Origin: Brachybacterium equifaecis
GTDB taxonomy: Bacteria; Actinomycetota; Actinomycetes; Actinomycetales; Dermabacteraceae
NCBI RefSeq assembly: GCF_023509525.1
Contig: NZ_JAKNCJ010000002.1
Coordinates: forward strand, 620,001-684,000
Direction: 5' to 3'
Length of the DNA: 64,000 bases
The notes under the pieces are model-generated. The model was not told where the DNA came from. It worked only from the letters and a program-made list of their open reading frames with translations, and did not search any database. The translations under genes and the position numbers were made by a program. Every line of letters starts with the position of its first letter. Position 1 is the stretch's first letter. Shown piece by piece: positions 17,104 to 25,435 of the stretch.

Positions 17104-18183
17104 ATGGACACCATCCCCCTCGTCCCGGGGCAGCGCGCCGTCGTCGCCGTGCCCGTCGCGACCATCTGGACCGCCCCCGTCGCGGGCCGCCCCGCCGTCG
17201 AGCCCCTGGCTCTCGCGGCTTCGGCCGACGGGCCCTCCTGGCCCCTGGCCATGCCCGACGCCGCCTCGCGCGAGTGGCTGTTCGGCCGCGTGCAGACGCA
17301 GGCGCTGATGGGATCGGCGGTGCTGGTGACCGAGCTGCTGCGCACCGCGGGAGACGAGGGGCTCGCTGAGCCGTCGGCCGACGCAGCTGACGCCGACGGC
17401 GATGCCCTCCCGCTGTGGGCCCGCGTCGTCGTGCTCGACCAGGCCTGCGGCAAGGACCCGCGCGGCTACCCCGGCTGGATGCCGGCCGCGCAGCTCGCCC
17501 TCGACGACCGCTTCTCCGGCCCCGATGCCGACGCGCCGCAGGCCGTGGTCACCGCCGACACCGCTGCCCTGCTCCGCGAGGACGGCACGGAGGTCGCGAT
17601 CTCGTTCCTGACCATGCTGCCCCTGGCTGCCGACTCGCCCGCCGCCGCGGCGAGCGCCGACGGCGGGGCCGACGACGGGGCAGACGATGTGGCCGATCCT
17701 GGCGCTGCGACCGTGCGCGTGGCCGTGCCCGGCGGCGGATGGGGCACCCTGCGGCGCTCCGACGTGCGCGTCGGCACCGGACCCGGCGCGACGGACACGC
17801 CCTCCACCGAGGGCGCGATCGCTGTCGCGCACCGGTTCCTCGGGCTGCGGTACCTCTGGGGCGGGATGAGCGCGTGGGGGTACGACTGCTCGGGTCTCGT
17901 CGGAGCGGCGTGCCGCTCCCAGGGCCTCGTCCTGCCGCGCGATGCGGGCGATCAGCGCGACCTCTCGGGACTGCCGCGCGTCGAGCGGGAGGATCTGCAG
18001 CCCGGTGACCTGGTGTTCTTCTACGACGGCCCGGGCGGACCGGACATCCGGCACGTGGGCATGCGCCTGGCCGACGGGCAGATGATCCACGCGCCGAACT
18101 CCGCCGGGGCGATCGAGATCGTCGACATGGACGCCTACGACGTGAAGGGCGAGTACGCGGGAGCGGTGCGTCCGCTGGGCTGA
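17104..18183 (+). CDS. NlpC/P60 (C40) cysteine peptidase, probably cytosolic
   Basis: 359 residues. SH3-like segments occupy the first roughly 225 residues; the NlpC/P60 domain follows with catalytic Cys262 in YDCSGLVGAAC, His317 in RHVGM and a third polar residue near His329 (MIHAPNSAG). There is no signal peptide, unlike secreted cell-wall hydrolases. This matches the YkfC-type gamma-D-glutamyl-L-diamino-acid endopeptidases that act in the cytosol on recycled peptidoglycan peptides. An Ala/Asp-rich low-complexity insert (about 176-200) joins the domains. The adjacent class A beta-lactamase-like gene could belong to the same pathway; that is inference. Confidence 0.85.
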   Translation: MDTIPLVPGQRAVVAVPVATIWTAPVAGRPAVEPLALAASADGPSWPLAMPDAASREWLFGRVQTQALMGSAVLVTELLRTAGDEGLAEPSADAADADGDALPLWARVVVLDQACGKDPRGYPGWMPAAQLALDDRFSGPDADAPQAVVTADTAALLREDGTEVAISFLTMLPLAADSPAAAASADGGADDGADDVADPGAATVRVAVPGGGWGTLRRSDVRVGTGPGATDTPSTEGAIAVAHRFLGLRYLWGGMSAWGYDCSGLVGAACRSQGLVLPRDAGDQRDLSGLPRVEREDLQPGDLVFFYDGPGGPDIRHVGMRLADGQMIHAPNSAGAIEIVDMDAYDVKGEYAGAVRPLG

Positions 18184-18287
18184 GCCCTGCTGGGAAAAGC
18201 CCTGCTGGGCAGAGCCCTTCTGGCGTGAGCACTGCTGGGGTGAGGCCTGCTGGGGTGGGCGCTGCTGGCATGAGTCCTGCGGCGCCG
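18183..18287. repeat. 15-bp tandem repeat between convergent genes
   Basis: Seven 15-base units, consensus AGCCCTGCTGGGGTG, directly after the peptidase stop. Units differ at 1-5 positions. It fills nearly the whole gap to the convergent hydrolase gene. Confidence 0.85.
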
Positions 18288-18295
18288 TCGGCCCC

Positions 18296-19093
18296 TCACT
18301 CCTGCGCGGCCAGCTCCCCCAGCAGCTCGCGGGCCCGCGCGATGATCAGCGGGTCGGCCTCCTCGACCGTCATCCCCGAGGTCAGCACGGCGAGCACCCG
18401 GCGCTGCGCGCCCTCCCCGACCACGGCGACGTCGTGGCGGATCGCGTCGATCCACCCGGATTTCGATCCCCACGGGACACCCGGCCGCACGGCCTTCGCG
18501 ATGATCGGGATCCGCTGCGCCGCGAGGGCCGACCGCGCGAGCTCGCGGGAGCGCGCGGAGAGTGCGAGCGCGGAGTCCTCGCAGGTCAGAGCGTGCACCG
18601 TGCGGGCGAGGTCGTGGGCGGTCGTCTCGTTCGTGAGGCCGCGGGCGAGCGCGACGGGGTCGCCGATCATCCGCTCCACGCGCGTGGCGCGCAGGCCCAG
18701 GCGCTCGATCACGCGCGCGATGGCCGGCAGTCCCACCAGCGCGATCAGCTGGTCGGTGGCCTCGTTGCTCGAGCGGTCGATCATGCGCCGGGCGAGCTCG
18801 CCGATCGCGACAGGAGCGCCGTCGGCCGGATGCGTGGGATCGAGGTGGTCGCCGGAGAGGGTGAATGCGGCGCCGTCCACGCCCGTGAAGGTGCGCGTCG
18901 CAGGCACCGAGGCGTCCAGGTCGAGCATCCCGGCGTCGGCCGCCTCGAGCACGGCGATCAGCACGTGCAGCTTCATGGTGCTCGCCGCGTAGTACGGGCG
19001 GTCGGCGTCCTCGAGGGCGAGAGCGGAGCCGTCGGCTCCGAGCAGCGCGGCCGACAGCCGCGGGGGTCCGCCGATCTCGGGCATCGCGTCCAT
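18296..19093 (-). CDS. Class A beta-lactamase-like serine hydrolase
   Basis: 265 residues. Ser38-Thr-Met-Lys41 (SxxK), an SSN triad in place of SDN (RSSNEATDQL) and WGSKSGW for KTG mark the beta-lactamase2/class A fold. The Omega-loop glutamate of true class A enzymes (ExxLN) is not evident, and there is no signal peptide, so a resistance role is doubtful; a cytosolic peptidase or esterase is more likely. Start: ATG at 19093 with GGGGAGG ideally spaced. Confidence 0.82.
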   Translation of the reverse strand: MDAMPEIGGPPRLSAALLGADGSALALEDADRPYYAASTMKLHVLIAVLEAADAGMLDLDASVPATRTFTGVDGAAFTLSGDHLDPTHPADGAPVAIGELARRMIDRSSNEATDQLIALVGLPAIARVIERLGLRATRVERMIGDPVALARGLTNETTAHDLARTVHALTCEDSALALSARSRELARSALAAQRIPIIAKAVRPGVPWGSKSGWIDAIRHDVAVVGEGAQRRVLAVLTSGMTVEEADPLIIARARELLGELAAQE

Positions 19094-19266
19094 GGAGTCC
19101 TCCCCGTTCGCCCATGCCGCGACCAGAGGGCCGTGGCACGCTGGCATCGTATCCGCGCGGCGACGAGGCGTGCCCAGCAGCAGAGCGCACCCCGGAGCAG
19201 CCCGACGGCGCACAGCGGAACCGCCAGCGCGAAGAGAACCCGACAGCGCACAGAGAAGAGGACCCC

Positions 19267-20658
19267 ATGGCCATCGCCACGATCAATCCGACCACCGGCG
19301 CCACCGAGAAGACTTTCGCGGCGCACGACGCGCAGGAGATCGAGCGCCGCGTGGCCGCGGCCGCGTCGGCCCATCGCGAGCTCGCTGCGACCACGTTCGC
19401 GCAGCGCGCCGACTGGATCCGCGCCGCGGCGGATCTCCTCGGCGAGGACGCCGACGCCCTCGCTCGCACGATGACGCTCGAGATGGGCAAGCCCATCGCC
19501 CAGTCCCGCGCGGAGATCGAGAAGTGCCAGGCCGCGCTGCGGTTCTACGCCGAGAATGCCGAGTCGTTCCTCGCGCCCGAGGAGCTCGAGGATCCCTCGG
19601 TCGCCTCGGGCGCGAGCCGCGCGGGCGCCCGCTACCAGAGCCTCGGGGCGATCCTCGCGGTGATGCCGTGGAACTTCCCGCTGTGGCAGGTGATCCGCTT
19701 CGCCGCGCCCGCGCTGATGGCCGGGAACGTCGGCCTGCTCAAGCACGCCTCGAACGTCCCGCAGACCGCCCTCTACCTGGACGACCTCTTCGCTCGCGCC
19801 GGCTTCCCGCGCGGCGCCTTCCAGACCCTGCTCGTCGGCTCCGACGCCATCGAAGACCTGATCGCCGATGAACGCATCGCGGCGGTCACCCTCACCGGAT
19901 CCGAGGGCGCCGGGAAGGCCGTCGCCGCTGCCGCCGCAGGTCAGATCAAGAAGTCCGTGCTCGAGCTCGGCGGGTCGGACCCGTTCATCATCATGCCGAG
20001 CGCCGACCTCGACAAGGCCGTGGAGACTGCGGTGACGGCGCGCGTGCAGAACAACGGGCAGTCCTGCATCGCCGCGAAGCGCTTCATCGTTCACGCCGAC
20101 GTCTACGACGCCTTCACCGAGAAATTCGTCGCGGCGCTCGCCGAGCTGACCGTCGGCGATCCGCTGGACGACGGCACGGACGTCGGCCCGATCGCCCTGC
20201 AGAGCGGACTCGAGGAGCTCGAGGAGCTCGTCGAGGACGCGACGGCGCGCGGAGCCAGCGTGCTGCTCGGCGGGGACCGGGGCGCCGTGGCCGACGCCGG
20301 GGAGGGCTGGTTCTACCCGGTGACGGTGCTCGCGGACATCCCCGAGGAGGCGCGCATCGTGCAGGAGGAGACCTTCGGGCCGGTCGCTGCGCTCTACCGG
20401 GCGGAGGACCGCGAAGACGCCCTGCGGATCGCGAATCAGACCGAATTCGGTCTCAGCTCCTCGGTCTGGACCGCCGACGAGGAGGAGATCGAGTTCTTCG
20501 CTGACGGCATCGAGGCCGGCGGCGTGTTCGTGAACGGCATGACCGCCTCGACCCCGCACCTGCCGTTCGGCGGCATCAAGCGTTCGGGCTACGGCCGCGA
20601 GCTCGCCGCCGCGGGCATCCGCGAGTTCTGCAACCTCAAGACGGTGTGGGTGGCCTGA
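19267..20658 (+). CDS. gabD: NAD(P)-dependent succinate-semialdehyde dehydrogenase
   Basis: 463 residues, the usual size for GabD1/Sad-type enzymes that oxidise succinate semialdehyde to succinate at the end of the GABA shunt. Visible: [12 protein letters not shown] terminus, [29 protein letters not shown], the Glu region [11 protein letters not shown], catalytic Cys267 in [12 protein letters not shown], and [12 protein letters not shown]. Start at the ATG with GAAGAGGA before it. No GABA transaminase is adjacent, so other aldehydes remain possible. Ends at a long hairpin. Confidence 0.85.
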   Translation: MAIATINPTTGATEKTFAAHDAQEIERRVAAAASAHRELAATTFAQRADWIRAAADLLGEDADALARTMTLEMGKPIAQSRAEIEKCQAALRFYAENAESFLAPEELEDPSVASGASRAGARYQSLGAILAVMPWNFPLWQVIRFAAPALMAGNVGLLKHASNVPQTALYLDDLFARAGFPRGAFQTLLVGSDAIEDLIADERIAAVTLTGSEGAGKAVAAAAAGQIKKSVLELGGSDPFIIMPSADLDKAVETAVTARVQNNGQSCIAAKRFIVHADVYDAFTEKFVAALAELTVGDPLDDGTDVGPIALQSGLEELEELVEDATARGASVLLGGDRGAVADAGEGWFYPVTVLADIPEEARIVQEETFGPVAALYRAEDREDALRIANQTEFGLSSSVWTADEEEIEFFADGIEAGGVFVNGMTASTPHLPFGGIKRSGYGRELAAAGIREFCNLKTVWVA

Positions 20659-20685
20659 GGCTCAAGCGGGCGGCACTCGAGCCCG

Positions 20686-20732
20686 CGAGACCGACGCCTT
20701 GTTCCACTTCCTGGAACAGGACGTCGGTCTCG
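20686..20732. terminator. Long hairpin between convergent genes
   Basis: 21-bp arms with 2 mismatches around a 5-base loop; the apex is TGTTCCA-loop-TGGAACA. Outer GCACTC/GAGTGC arms (20672-20677 and 20735-20740) can extend it. It lies between the dehydrogenase (+) and acetyltransferase (-), suiting a bidirectional terminator. Confidence 0.65.
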
Positions 20733-20754
20733 TGGAGTGCCGGGCCCCCGTGGC

Positions 20755-21348
20755 TCAGGCCGGCAGCTCCGGGTTCTCGTAGCCGGGCACGTAGCGCACC
20801 ACCCGTGCCGGGGAGCCGACGACGACGGCTCCGGCGGGCACGTCCTTCGTGACGGTGCAGGAGGCGGCGACGACCGCGTCATCGCCGACGTTCACGCCGG
20901 GCAGGAAGACCACGTTCGCGCCGACCCAGACGCCGCGGCCGAGCGTGATCGGGGCCGGGAGCAGGTCGCCGCGGCGGGCGGGATCGAGGTCGTGGTTGAG
21001 CGTCGCGAAGACGGCGTTGTGGCCGATGAGGCAGTCATCGCCGATGGTCACGCCGCCCTGGTCCTGGAAGACGCAGCCGGAGTTGATGAAGACGTTCTTC
21101 CCGATCCGCAGGCTCTTGCCGAAGTCGGCGCGCAGCGGCGGGAACACCACGACGCTCTCGTCGATCTCGCTGCCGGTCAGCTCTGCCAGCAGCTCGCGCA
21201 CGCGCGCGGGCTCGTGGTACCGGCCGTTCAGCTCAGCGGTGATGCGCAGGGCGTCCTGAGCGGCGTCGCGGGCCTCGCCCAGCAGCGGCGAATCCGCGGA
21301 GATCCGCTCCCCCGCCGCGAGCGCGGCCGTGTAGTCCTGCAGGCTCAT
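20755..21348 (-). CDS. Sugar O-acetyltransferase, left-handed beta-helix (NodL/LacA/Maa type)
   Basis: 197 residues. Hexapeptide repeats run through the second half (IGKNVFINSGCVFQDQGGVTIGDDCLIGHNAVFATLNHD, then GVWVGANVVFLPGVNVGDDAVVAASCTVTKDVPAGAVVVGSPARVVR). The catalytic His lies in the ATLNHD loop. Known relatives move acetyl from acetyl-CoA to maltose, galactosides or nodulation oligosaccharides. The N-terminal helical part is typical of the Maa/LacA family. Good GAGGAG site before the ATG. Substrate unknown. Confidence 0.9.
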   Translation of the reverse strand: MSLQDYTAALAAGERISADSPLLGEARDAAQDALRITAELNGRYHEPARVRELLAELTGSEIDESVVVFPPLRADFGKSLRIGKNVFINSGCVFQDQGGVTIGDDCLIGHNAVFATLNHDLDPARRGDLLPAPITLGRGVWVGANVVFLPGVNVGDDAVVAASCTVTKDVPAGAVVVGSPARVVRYVPGYENPELPA

Positions 21349-21424
21349 GGTGTCTCCTCGGTGGGGGTTCGTCCGGTCCCGACACTATCGGCCTGGTCTC
21401 AGTGTGCGCTCGCCCCGGGCTCGT

Positions 21425-21477
21425 CCGCGAGATCGCCGATCTATGCCAACAAGTGGCACAGGATCGCGATCTCGCGG
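21425..21477. repeat. Long palindrome in a divergent promoter region
   Basis: 24-base arms around a 5-base loop: the outer 12 bp (CCGCGAGATCGC) are perfect, the middle is an internal loop, and the apex is TGCCA/TGGCA. It lies between two divergent gene starts, so it is not a terminator. It resembles the hairpin at 22636-22686 on the far side of the same gene. Confidence 0.7.
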
Positions 21478-21501
21478 GGCGCGGGGGCGCCGCCTGCCCC
21501 G

Positions 21502-21507
21502 TACGAT
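21502..21507 (+). promoter_or_regulatory. -10 box of a leaderless gene
   Basis: TACGAT ends 6 bases before the ATG at 21514; no Shine-Dalgarno. Confidence 0.55.
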
Positions 21508-21513
21508 CGCCGC

Positions 21514-22581
21514 ATGAAGCCGCTCCCCCGCTACTGGGCCCGCCGCGAGGACCGCGTCACCGTCCCGACCTACCTCGGCCCCGAGGTCTGGGACCTCACC
21601 ACCTACGGGTCCTCCCACGTCTCGCAGGCCGACGCGCAGCGCGAGGCCGACGAGCGCTTCGCCGCGTTCATGGACGCCGACGGGGACGTGCGCCGGGACT
21701 GGTACTACCCGCTCCGGCACGCTCCCGAGGAGATCCTCCGGGAGGTCCGCGACGGCGAGGAGCTGATCGGCGTCGTCACCCGCAACCGCTACGGGGTCGA
21801 GGTGCTCAACACCGACGCGCTGCTCATCGCCGACGTCGACCTCCCCGAGCCCGTTCCCAGCCGCAAGGACCGAACCCGCGCCGAGCGTCCCGGCCGCGGC
21901 GCGGGTTCAGGCGGGAACGGGGACGCGGGCAGGGGCGGAGGGTCACTGCTCAGCCGTCTCTTCGGCCGACGGGCCGCGGACCCTGGCCCGGACCTCAGCG
22001 GCGCCGCCCCGGATCTGAGCGGCCCAGGGAGCGGCGGCAGCACGTACGCGGCGGCAGGCGGTGTCGACGCCGGGCGCGCGAACGGCGCCTCCGGCGCTGG
22101 CCTGCCGGCAGACGATCCCGCAGCGGCAGCAATGATCGCGCGCATCGAGGACGTCGCCCGCACCCGCCCTGAGCTGGGCTTCTCCACTTATCGCACCCGC
22201 GCCGGGCTGCGTGTGCTGGTCACGGGGCTCGGCGCCGCGCCCGCGAGCACCGAGGCGCGAGAGCTGCTCGAAGCGATGGGCAGCGACCCGCTGTACGTGA
22301 CCCTGTGCCGGGTGCAGGAGACCTACCGCGCGCGCCTCACGCCGAAGCCGTGGCGCGTCGGCTCGTACGCCCTCCACCAGGCGCTGACCGGACCGCGCGT
22401 CCCTGTGCAGCCAGCCCCCGCAGGCTGGCTCGAGGAGTACGAGCGCCTGAGCGAAGAGTTCGCGGTGTGCCGACTGGTCAGCCGCACAGGGCCCGCGCCG
22501 ACGCCCCGCGAGCAGATCCTGCTCGACCTCCACGACCAGGCAGTCGGCATCGACCGAGCGGACTCCCTGCCGCTGGCCTGA
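21514..22581 (+). CDS. Unrecognised 355-residue protein flanked by related palindromes
   Basis: I do not recognise the family with confidence. The N-terminal half has YWARREDRVTVPTYLGPEVWDLTTYGSSHVS and ALLIADVDLPEPVP; the C-terminal half has FSTYRTRAGLRVLVTG, MGSDPLYVTLCRVQETYRARLTPKPWR and PTPREQILLDLHD. A Gly-rich linker (about 118-195) separates them. The acidic IADVD strand followed later by a basic RTRAGLRVL strand is reminiscent of archaeo-eukaryotic primase/PrimPol folds (a DxD metal site and a nucleotide-binding strand), but this is a weak resemblance. No membrane segment. Similar long palindromes lie on both sides, and dnaB converges on it. Confidence 0.6.
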   Translation: MKPLPRYWARREDRVTVPTYLGPEVWDLTTYGSSHVSQADAQREADERFAAFMDADGDVRRDWYYPLRHAPEEILREVRDGEELIGVVTRNRYGVEVLNTDALLIADVDLPEPVPSRKDRTRAERPGRGAGSGGNGDAGRGGGSLLSRLFGRRAADPGPDLSGAAPDLSGPGSGGSTYAAAGGVDAGRANGASGAGLPADDPAAAAMIARIEDVARTRPELGFSTYRTRAGLRVLVTGLGAAPASTEARELLEAMGSDPLYVTLCRVQETYRARLTPKPWRVGSYALHQALTGPRVPVQPAPAGWLEEYERLSEEFAVCRLVSRTGPAPTPREQILLDLHDQAVGIDRADSLPLA

Positions 22582-22635
22582 CGCGGCCCGCCCCGCCGAC
22601 CGCGAGACCGGGCGCTGGGCGATCTCGCGCGCGGG

Positions 22636-22686
22636 CGCGAGATCGTGGTCCTATGCCAGAAATTGGCATAGGACCACGATCTCGCG
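22636..22686. terminator. Perfect 23-bp hairpin between convergent genes
   Basis: Perfect 23-bp arms around a GAAAT loop, apex CTATGCCA/TGGCATAG, base CGCGAGATCG. A further imperfect GCGAGA/TCTCGC pair lies just before it (about 22601-22628). Between the 355-residue gene (+) and dnaB (-); a bidirectional terminator or a repeat-family member. Confidence 0.7.
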
Positions 22687-22723
22687 TGGCAGGTGGGAGG
22701 GCGAGGTGCCTCCCTCCCCACCC

Positions 22724-24115
22724 TCAGCCGGAGAAGCCGCCCCCGCCGCCGCCCATGCCGGAGGCCATGTCGCGGAAGCGCGAATACTGGCCCTCGAAGG
22801 AGACGGGGATGGTGTCGGTCGCGCCGTTGCGGTGCTTGGCGACGATGAGATCGGCCTCGCCCGCACGGGGCGACTCCTTCTCGTAGTAGTCCTCGCGGTG
22901 GATGAGGATGATGAGGTCGGCGTCCTGCTCGATCGAGCCGGACTCGCGCAGGTCGCTCATCATCGGCTTCTTGTCCTGGCGCTGCTCGCTGCCGCGGTTC
23001 AGCTGCGAGATCGCGATGACCGGCACCTCGAGCTCCTTGGCGAGCAGCTTCAGGGCGCGCGAGAACTCCGAGACCTCCTGCTGGCGCGACTCGACGCGCT
23101 TGCCGGAGCTCATCAGCTGCAGGTAGTCGATGACCACGAGCTTCAGGTCGTGCTTCTGCTTGAGCCGCCGGCACTTCGCGCGGATCTCCATGAGCGACAT
23201 GTTCGCGGAGTCGTCCATGAACAGGGGCGCCTCGCCGATCCGGGAGGTCGCACGGGCCATCGACTGCCAGTCGCGGTCGTCGAGCTCACCGGATCGCATG
23301 CGGTGCATCGGCACCTGCGACTCGGCCGACAGCAGTCGCATCGTGATCTCGGTCTTGTCCATCTCCAGGGAGAAGATGACAGCGGGGTGGCCGTTGTGGA
23401 TCGCGGCGGAGCGCATGACGTCCATGCCGAGGGTCGTCTTGCCCATGGCTGGGCGCCCGGCGAAGATGATCAGCTGGCCGGGGTGCAGGCCGCGCGTGAG
23501 GTCGTCGAAGCGCGCGAAGCCGGTGGGCACTCCCGAGACCTCGCCGCCGCGGTTCTGGGTGGCCTCGATGACGTCGAGGGTGGGCTGGATGACCTCGCCG
23601 AGCGGCAGGAAGTCCTCGCTCTGGCCGCGCTCGGTGACGGCGTAGACCTGCGCCTGCGCCTCGTTGATCGCCTCCTCGATCTCCCCGCCCTCGGCCGCGT
23701 AGCCGAGCTGCACGATGCGGGTTCCCGCTTCGACGAGGCGGCGCAGGGTCGCGCGCTCGACCACGATGTCGGCGTAGAAGCCGGCGTTCGCGGCCGTCGG
23801 CACCATGTCGATGAGGTCGGCGAGGTAGGCGCCGCCGCCGATGCGCGCGAGCTCGCCGCGCTTGGTCAGCTCGTCGGAGACGGTGACGAGGTCGGCGGGC
23901 TCCCCTCGCCCGTAGAGGCTGGTGATCGCGTCGAACACGACCTCGTGGGCCGGGCGGTAGAAGTCGGTGCCCTTGATGCGCTCGACGACGTCGGCGATGG
24001 CGTCCTTGGACAGCATCATGCCGCCCAGCACGCCGCGCTCGGCGGCGAGATCCTGCGGGGGCGTGCGCTCGAGGCCGCGGTCCGGGCCGGGGGTGAAGGC
24101 GTCGTTCGATGTCAC
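22724..24115 (-). CDS. dnaB: Replicative DNA helicase DnaB
   Basis: 463 residues, full length, the hexameric 5'-3' helicase that unwinds the replication fork. N-terminal DnaB domain begins RTPPQDLAAERGVLGGMMLSKD; the RecA-like domain has Walker A GRPAMGKT at 220-227, Walker B LVVIDYLQLM, ISQLNRGSEQR, and DLRESGSIEQDADLI. No intein is present in the usual Walker A site. The C terminus ends in a Gly-rich tail. The GTG at 24115 is chosen from a TACACT box 6 bases upstream and family alignment; the frame is open further upstream but encodes nothing conserved. The usual actinobacterial rpsF-ssb-rplI neighbours are not in the window. Confidence 0.95.
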   Translation of the reverse strand: MTSNDAFTPGPDRGLERTPPQDLAAERGVLGGMMLSKDAIADVVERIKGTDFYRPAHEVVFDAITSLYGRGEPADLVTVSDELTKRGELARIGGGAYLADLIDMVPTAANAGFYADIVVERATLRRLVEAGTRIVQLGYAAEGGEIEEAINEAQAQVYAVTERGQSEDFLPLGEVIQPTLDVIEATQNRGGEVSGVPTGFARFDDLTRGLHPGQLIIFAGRPAMGKTTLGMDVMRSAAIHNGHPAVIFSLEMDKTEITMRLLSAESQVPMHRMRSGELDDRDWQSMARATSRIGEAPLFMDDSANMSLMEIRAKCRRLKQKHDLKLVVIDYLQLMSSGKRVESRQQEVSEFSRALKLLAKELEVPVIAISQLNRGSEQRQDKKPMMSDLRESGSIEQDADLIILIHREDYYEKESPRAGEADLIVAKHRNGATDTIPVSFEGQYSRFRDMASGMGGGGGGFSG

Positions 24116-24121
24116 CCGGTC

Positions 24122-24127
24122 AGTGTA
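24122..24127 (-). promoter_or_regulatory. -10 box of a leaderless dnaB transcript
   Basis: TACACT (minus strand) ends 6 bases before the GTG at 24115; no Shine-Dalgarno. Confidence 0.6.
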
Positions 24128-24259
24128 GGGAGGGGCCTCGACATTCGAGGCGGCGATGTGGGATTCCTCGGCCGACGGCTCCGGCGTTCTGCCGCGACAC
24201 ATCGTTGATCTTTCCACTATGGTGGTCGGGCCTCACATCCCCACCGGAAGGACCCCCTC

Positions 24260-24706
24260 ATGGCGACCGCCGCATCCCGCACCTCCGTCCCCCGCGACCT
24301 CGCGCTCCTGCTCGTGCGGATCGTCCTCGGCACGATCTTCCTCGCCCACGGCGCGCAGAAGATCTGGACCTGGGGCCTCGGCGCGACCTCCGAGGCGTTC
24401 GCCGGGATGGGCGTGCCGGTGCCGGAGCTCGCCGCCCCGGTCGTGGCGATCCTCGAGCTCGCCGGGGGCGCCGCCCTGATCCTCGGTCTGCTCACGCCCT
24501 GGGCGGCGCTGCTGCTGGCGATCGACATGCTGGTGGCCGCGGTGCTCGTGCACGCGCCGCACGGCGTGTTCGTCGACGCGGGCGGCTGGGAGCTCGTCGG
24601 CGCGCTCGGCGCGGGCGCCCTCGCGCTCGTCGCTGTCGGCGCGGGGCGGATCTCGCTGGACCACGCGCTCCTCGGCCGTCGCCGCGGGCGCCGTTCGGCC
24701 GCCTGA
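24260..24706 (+). CDS. DoxX family membrane protein
   Basis: 148 residues with four membrane segments. The first helix pair LLLVRIVLGTIFLAHGAQKIWTWG and the GMGVPVPELAAPVVAILELAGGAALILG segment are diagnostic of DoxX (PF07681). Members are integral membrane proteins of uncertain role, some working with thiol-redox or quinone enzymes. GGAAGGA precedes the ATG. Divergent from dnaB. Confidence 0.9.
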   Translation: MATAASRTSVPRDLALLLVRIVLGTIFLAHGAQKIWTWGLGATSEAFAGMGVPVPELAAPVVAILELAGGAALILGLLTPWAALLLAIDMLVAAVLVHAPHGVFVDAGGWELVGALGAGALALVAVGAGRISLDHALLGRRRGRRSAA

Positions 24707-24723
24707 GGCGCCCGGACCGACGC

Positions 24724-24747
24724 GGACCGACGGACTATCCGTCGGCC
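24724..24747. terminator. Short hairpin between convergent genes
   Basis: Arms of 10-11 bp (GGACCGACGGA / TCCGTCGGCC) around a CTA loop, between the DoxX (+) and DinB-like (-) genes. Confidence 0.5.
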
Positions 24748-24824
24748 CCGTCGGCCCTGCCGGTCATCCGTCCGACGGTGCGGTCGATCGCTGGTCCGAC
24801 GAGCCGCCTGGCCGGCCCCCGCCG

Positions 24825-25337
24825 TCAGCCCTGCGCGGCCGCCATCCCCGCCGCGTATGCGGCCTGCCCGGCGTGCTGCGCGGCGTCGTCGATGATGCTG
24901 ACGATCCGGACGCCACGCGTGACCGGGGGGTCCCACTCCTCGTCGACCACGTCCTCCAGGTCCTCGTCGCTGAGGGTGCGGATGTACTCCACGAGCGCGC
25001 CGGTCGCCTGCTGCACGTACTCGATCAGCAGATCGGGATCCTCGACGCGGATGCTGCGCGCCTGCTCGGCGTCCATGCCGTAGCCGATCCCGTCTCCCGC
25101 CTCGCCGAGATCGAAGCGCTCGCGCAGCCCGCTCGCGCGCCACACCTCCTCGCGGCCCGACATGCTCGCGACCTGCACGTCGATCTCGCGGCCGACGTGC
25201 CACAGCAGCCAGGCGATCGAGTTGTCGTGCCCGCCCGGATGGGCGTCCAGCAGCGCGGGGGTGAGCTGATCGCGCAGCTGCGCGATGGCCTCCGCGGGAC
25301 GGGAGGCGGCGTCGGTGAGGATGTCGATGCTGTTCAT
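24825..25337 (-). CDS. DinB superfamily protein (DUF664 type)
   Basis: 170 residues, four-helix-bundle fold expected. NSIAWLLWHVGREIDVQVASMSG and DDAAQHAGQAAYAAGM supply the two spaced metal-ligand His residues of DinB/mycothiol-transferase-like proteins. Members are metal-dependent thiol transferases in mycothiol-using actinobacteria, but the acceptor is unknown. TAGCGT lies 6 bases before the ATG; GGAGG overlaps it, so both leaderless and leadered starts agree on the same codon. Confidence 0.85.
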   Translation of the reverse strand: MNSIDILTDAASRPAEAIAQLRDQLTPALLDAHPGGHDNSIAWLLWHVGREIDVQVASMSGREEVWRASGLRERFDLGEAGDGIGYGMDAEQARSIRVEDPDLLIEYVQQATGALVEYIRTLSDEDLEDVVDEEWDPPVTRGVRIVSIIDDAAQHAGQAAYAAGMAAAQG

Positions 25338-25343
25338 GCCTCC

Positions 25344-25349
25344 ACGCTA
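25344..25349 (-). promoter_or_regulatory. -10 box of the DinB-like gene
   Basis: TAGCGT (minus strand) ends 6 bases before the ATG at 25337. Confidence 0.5.
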
Positions 25350-25435
25350 CGCCGGGCCGGCTGAGGGCGTCCGAGCAGCCCGCCTGCGCTGCAGAGCAGA
25401 GCGCACGGTCGGGCTCACGGCGGCGCCCTCAGCCC

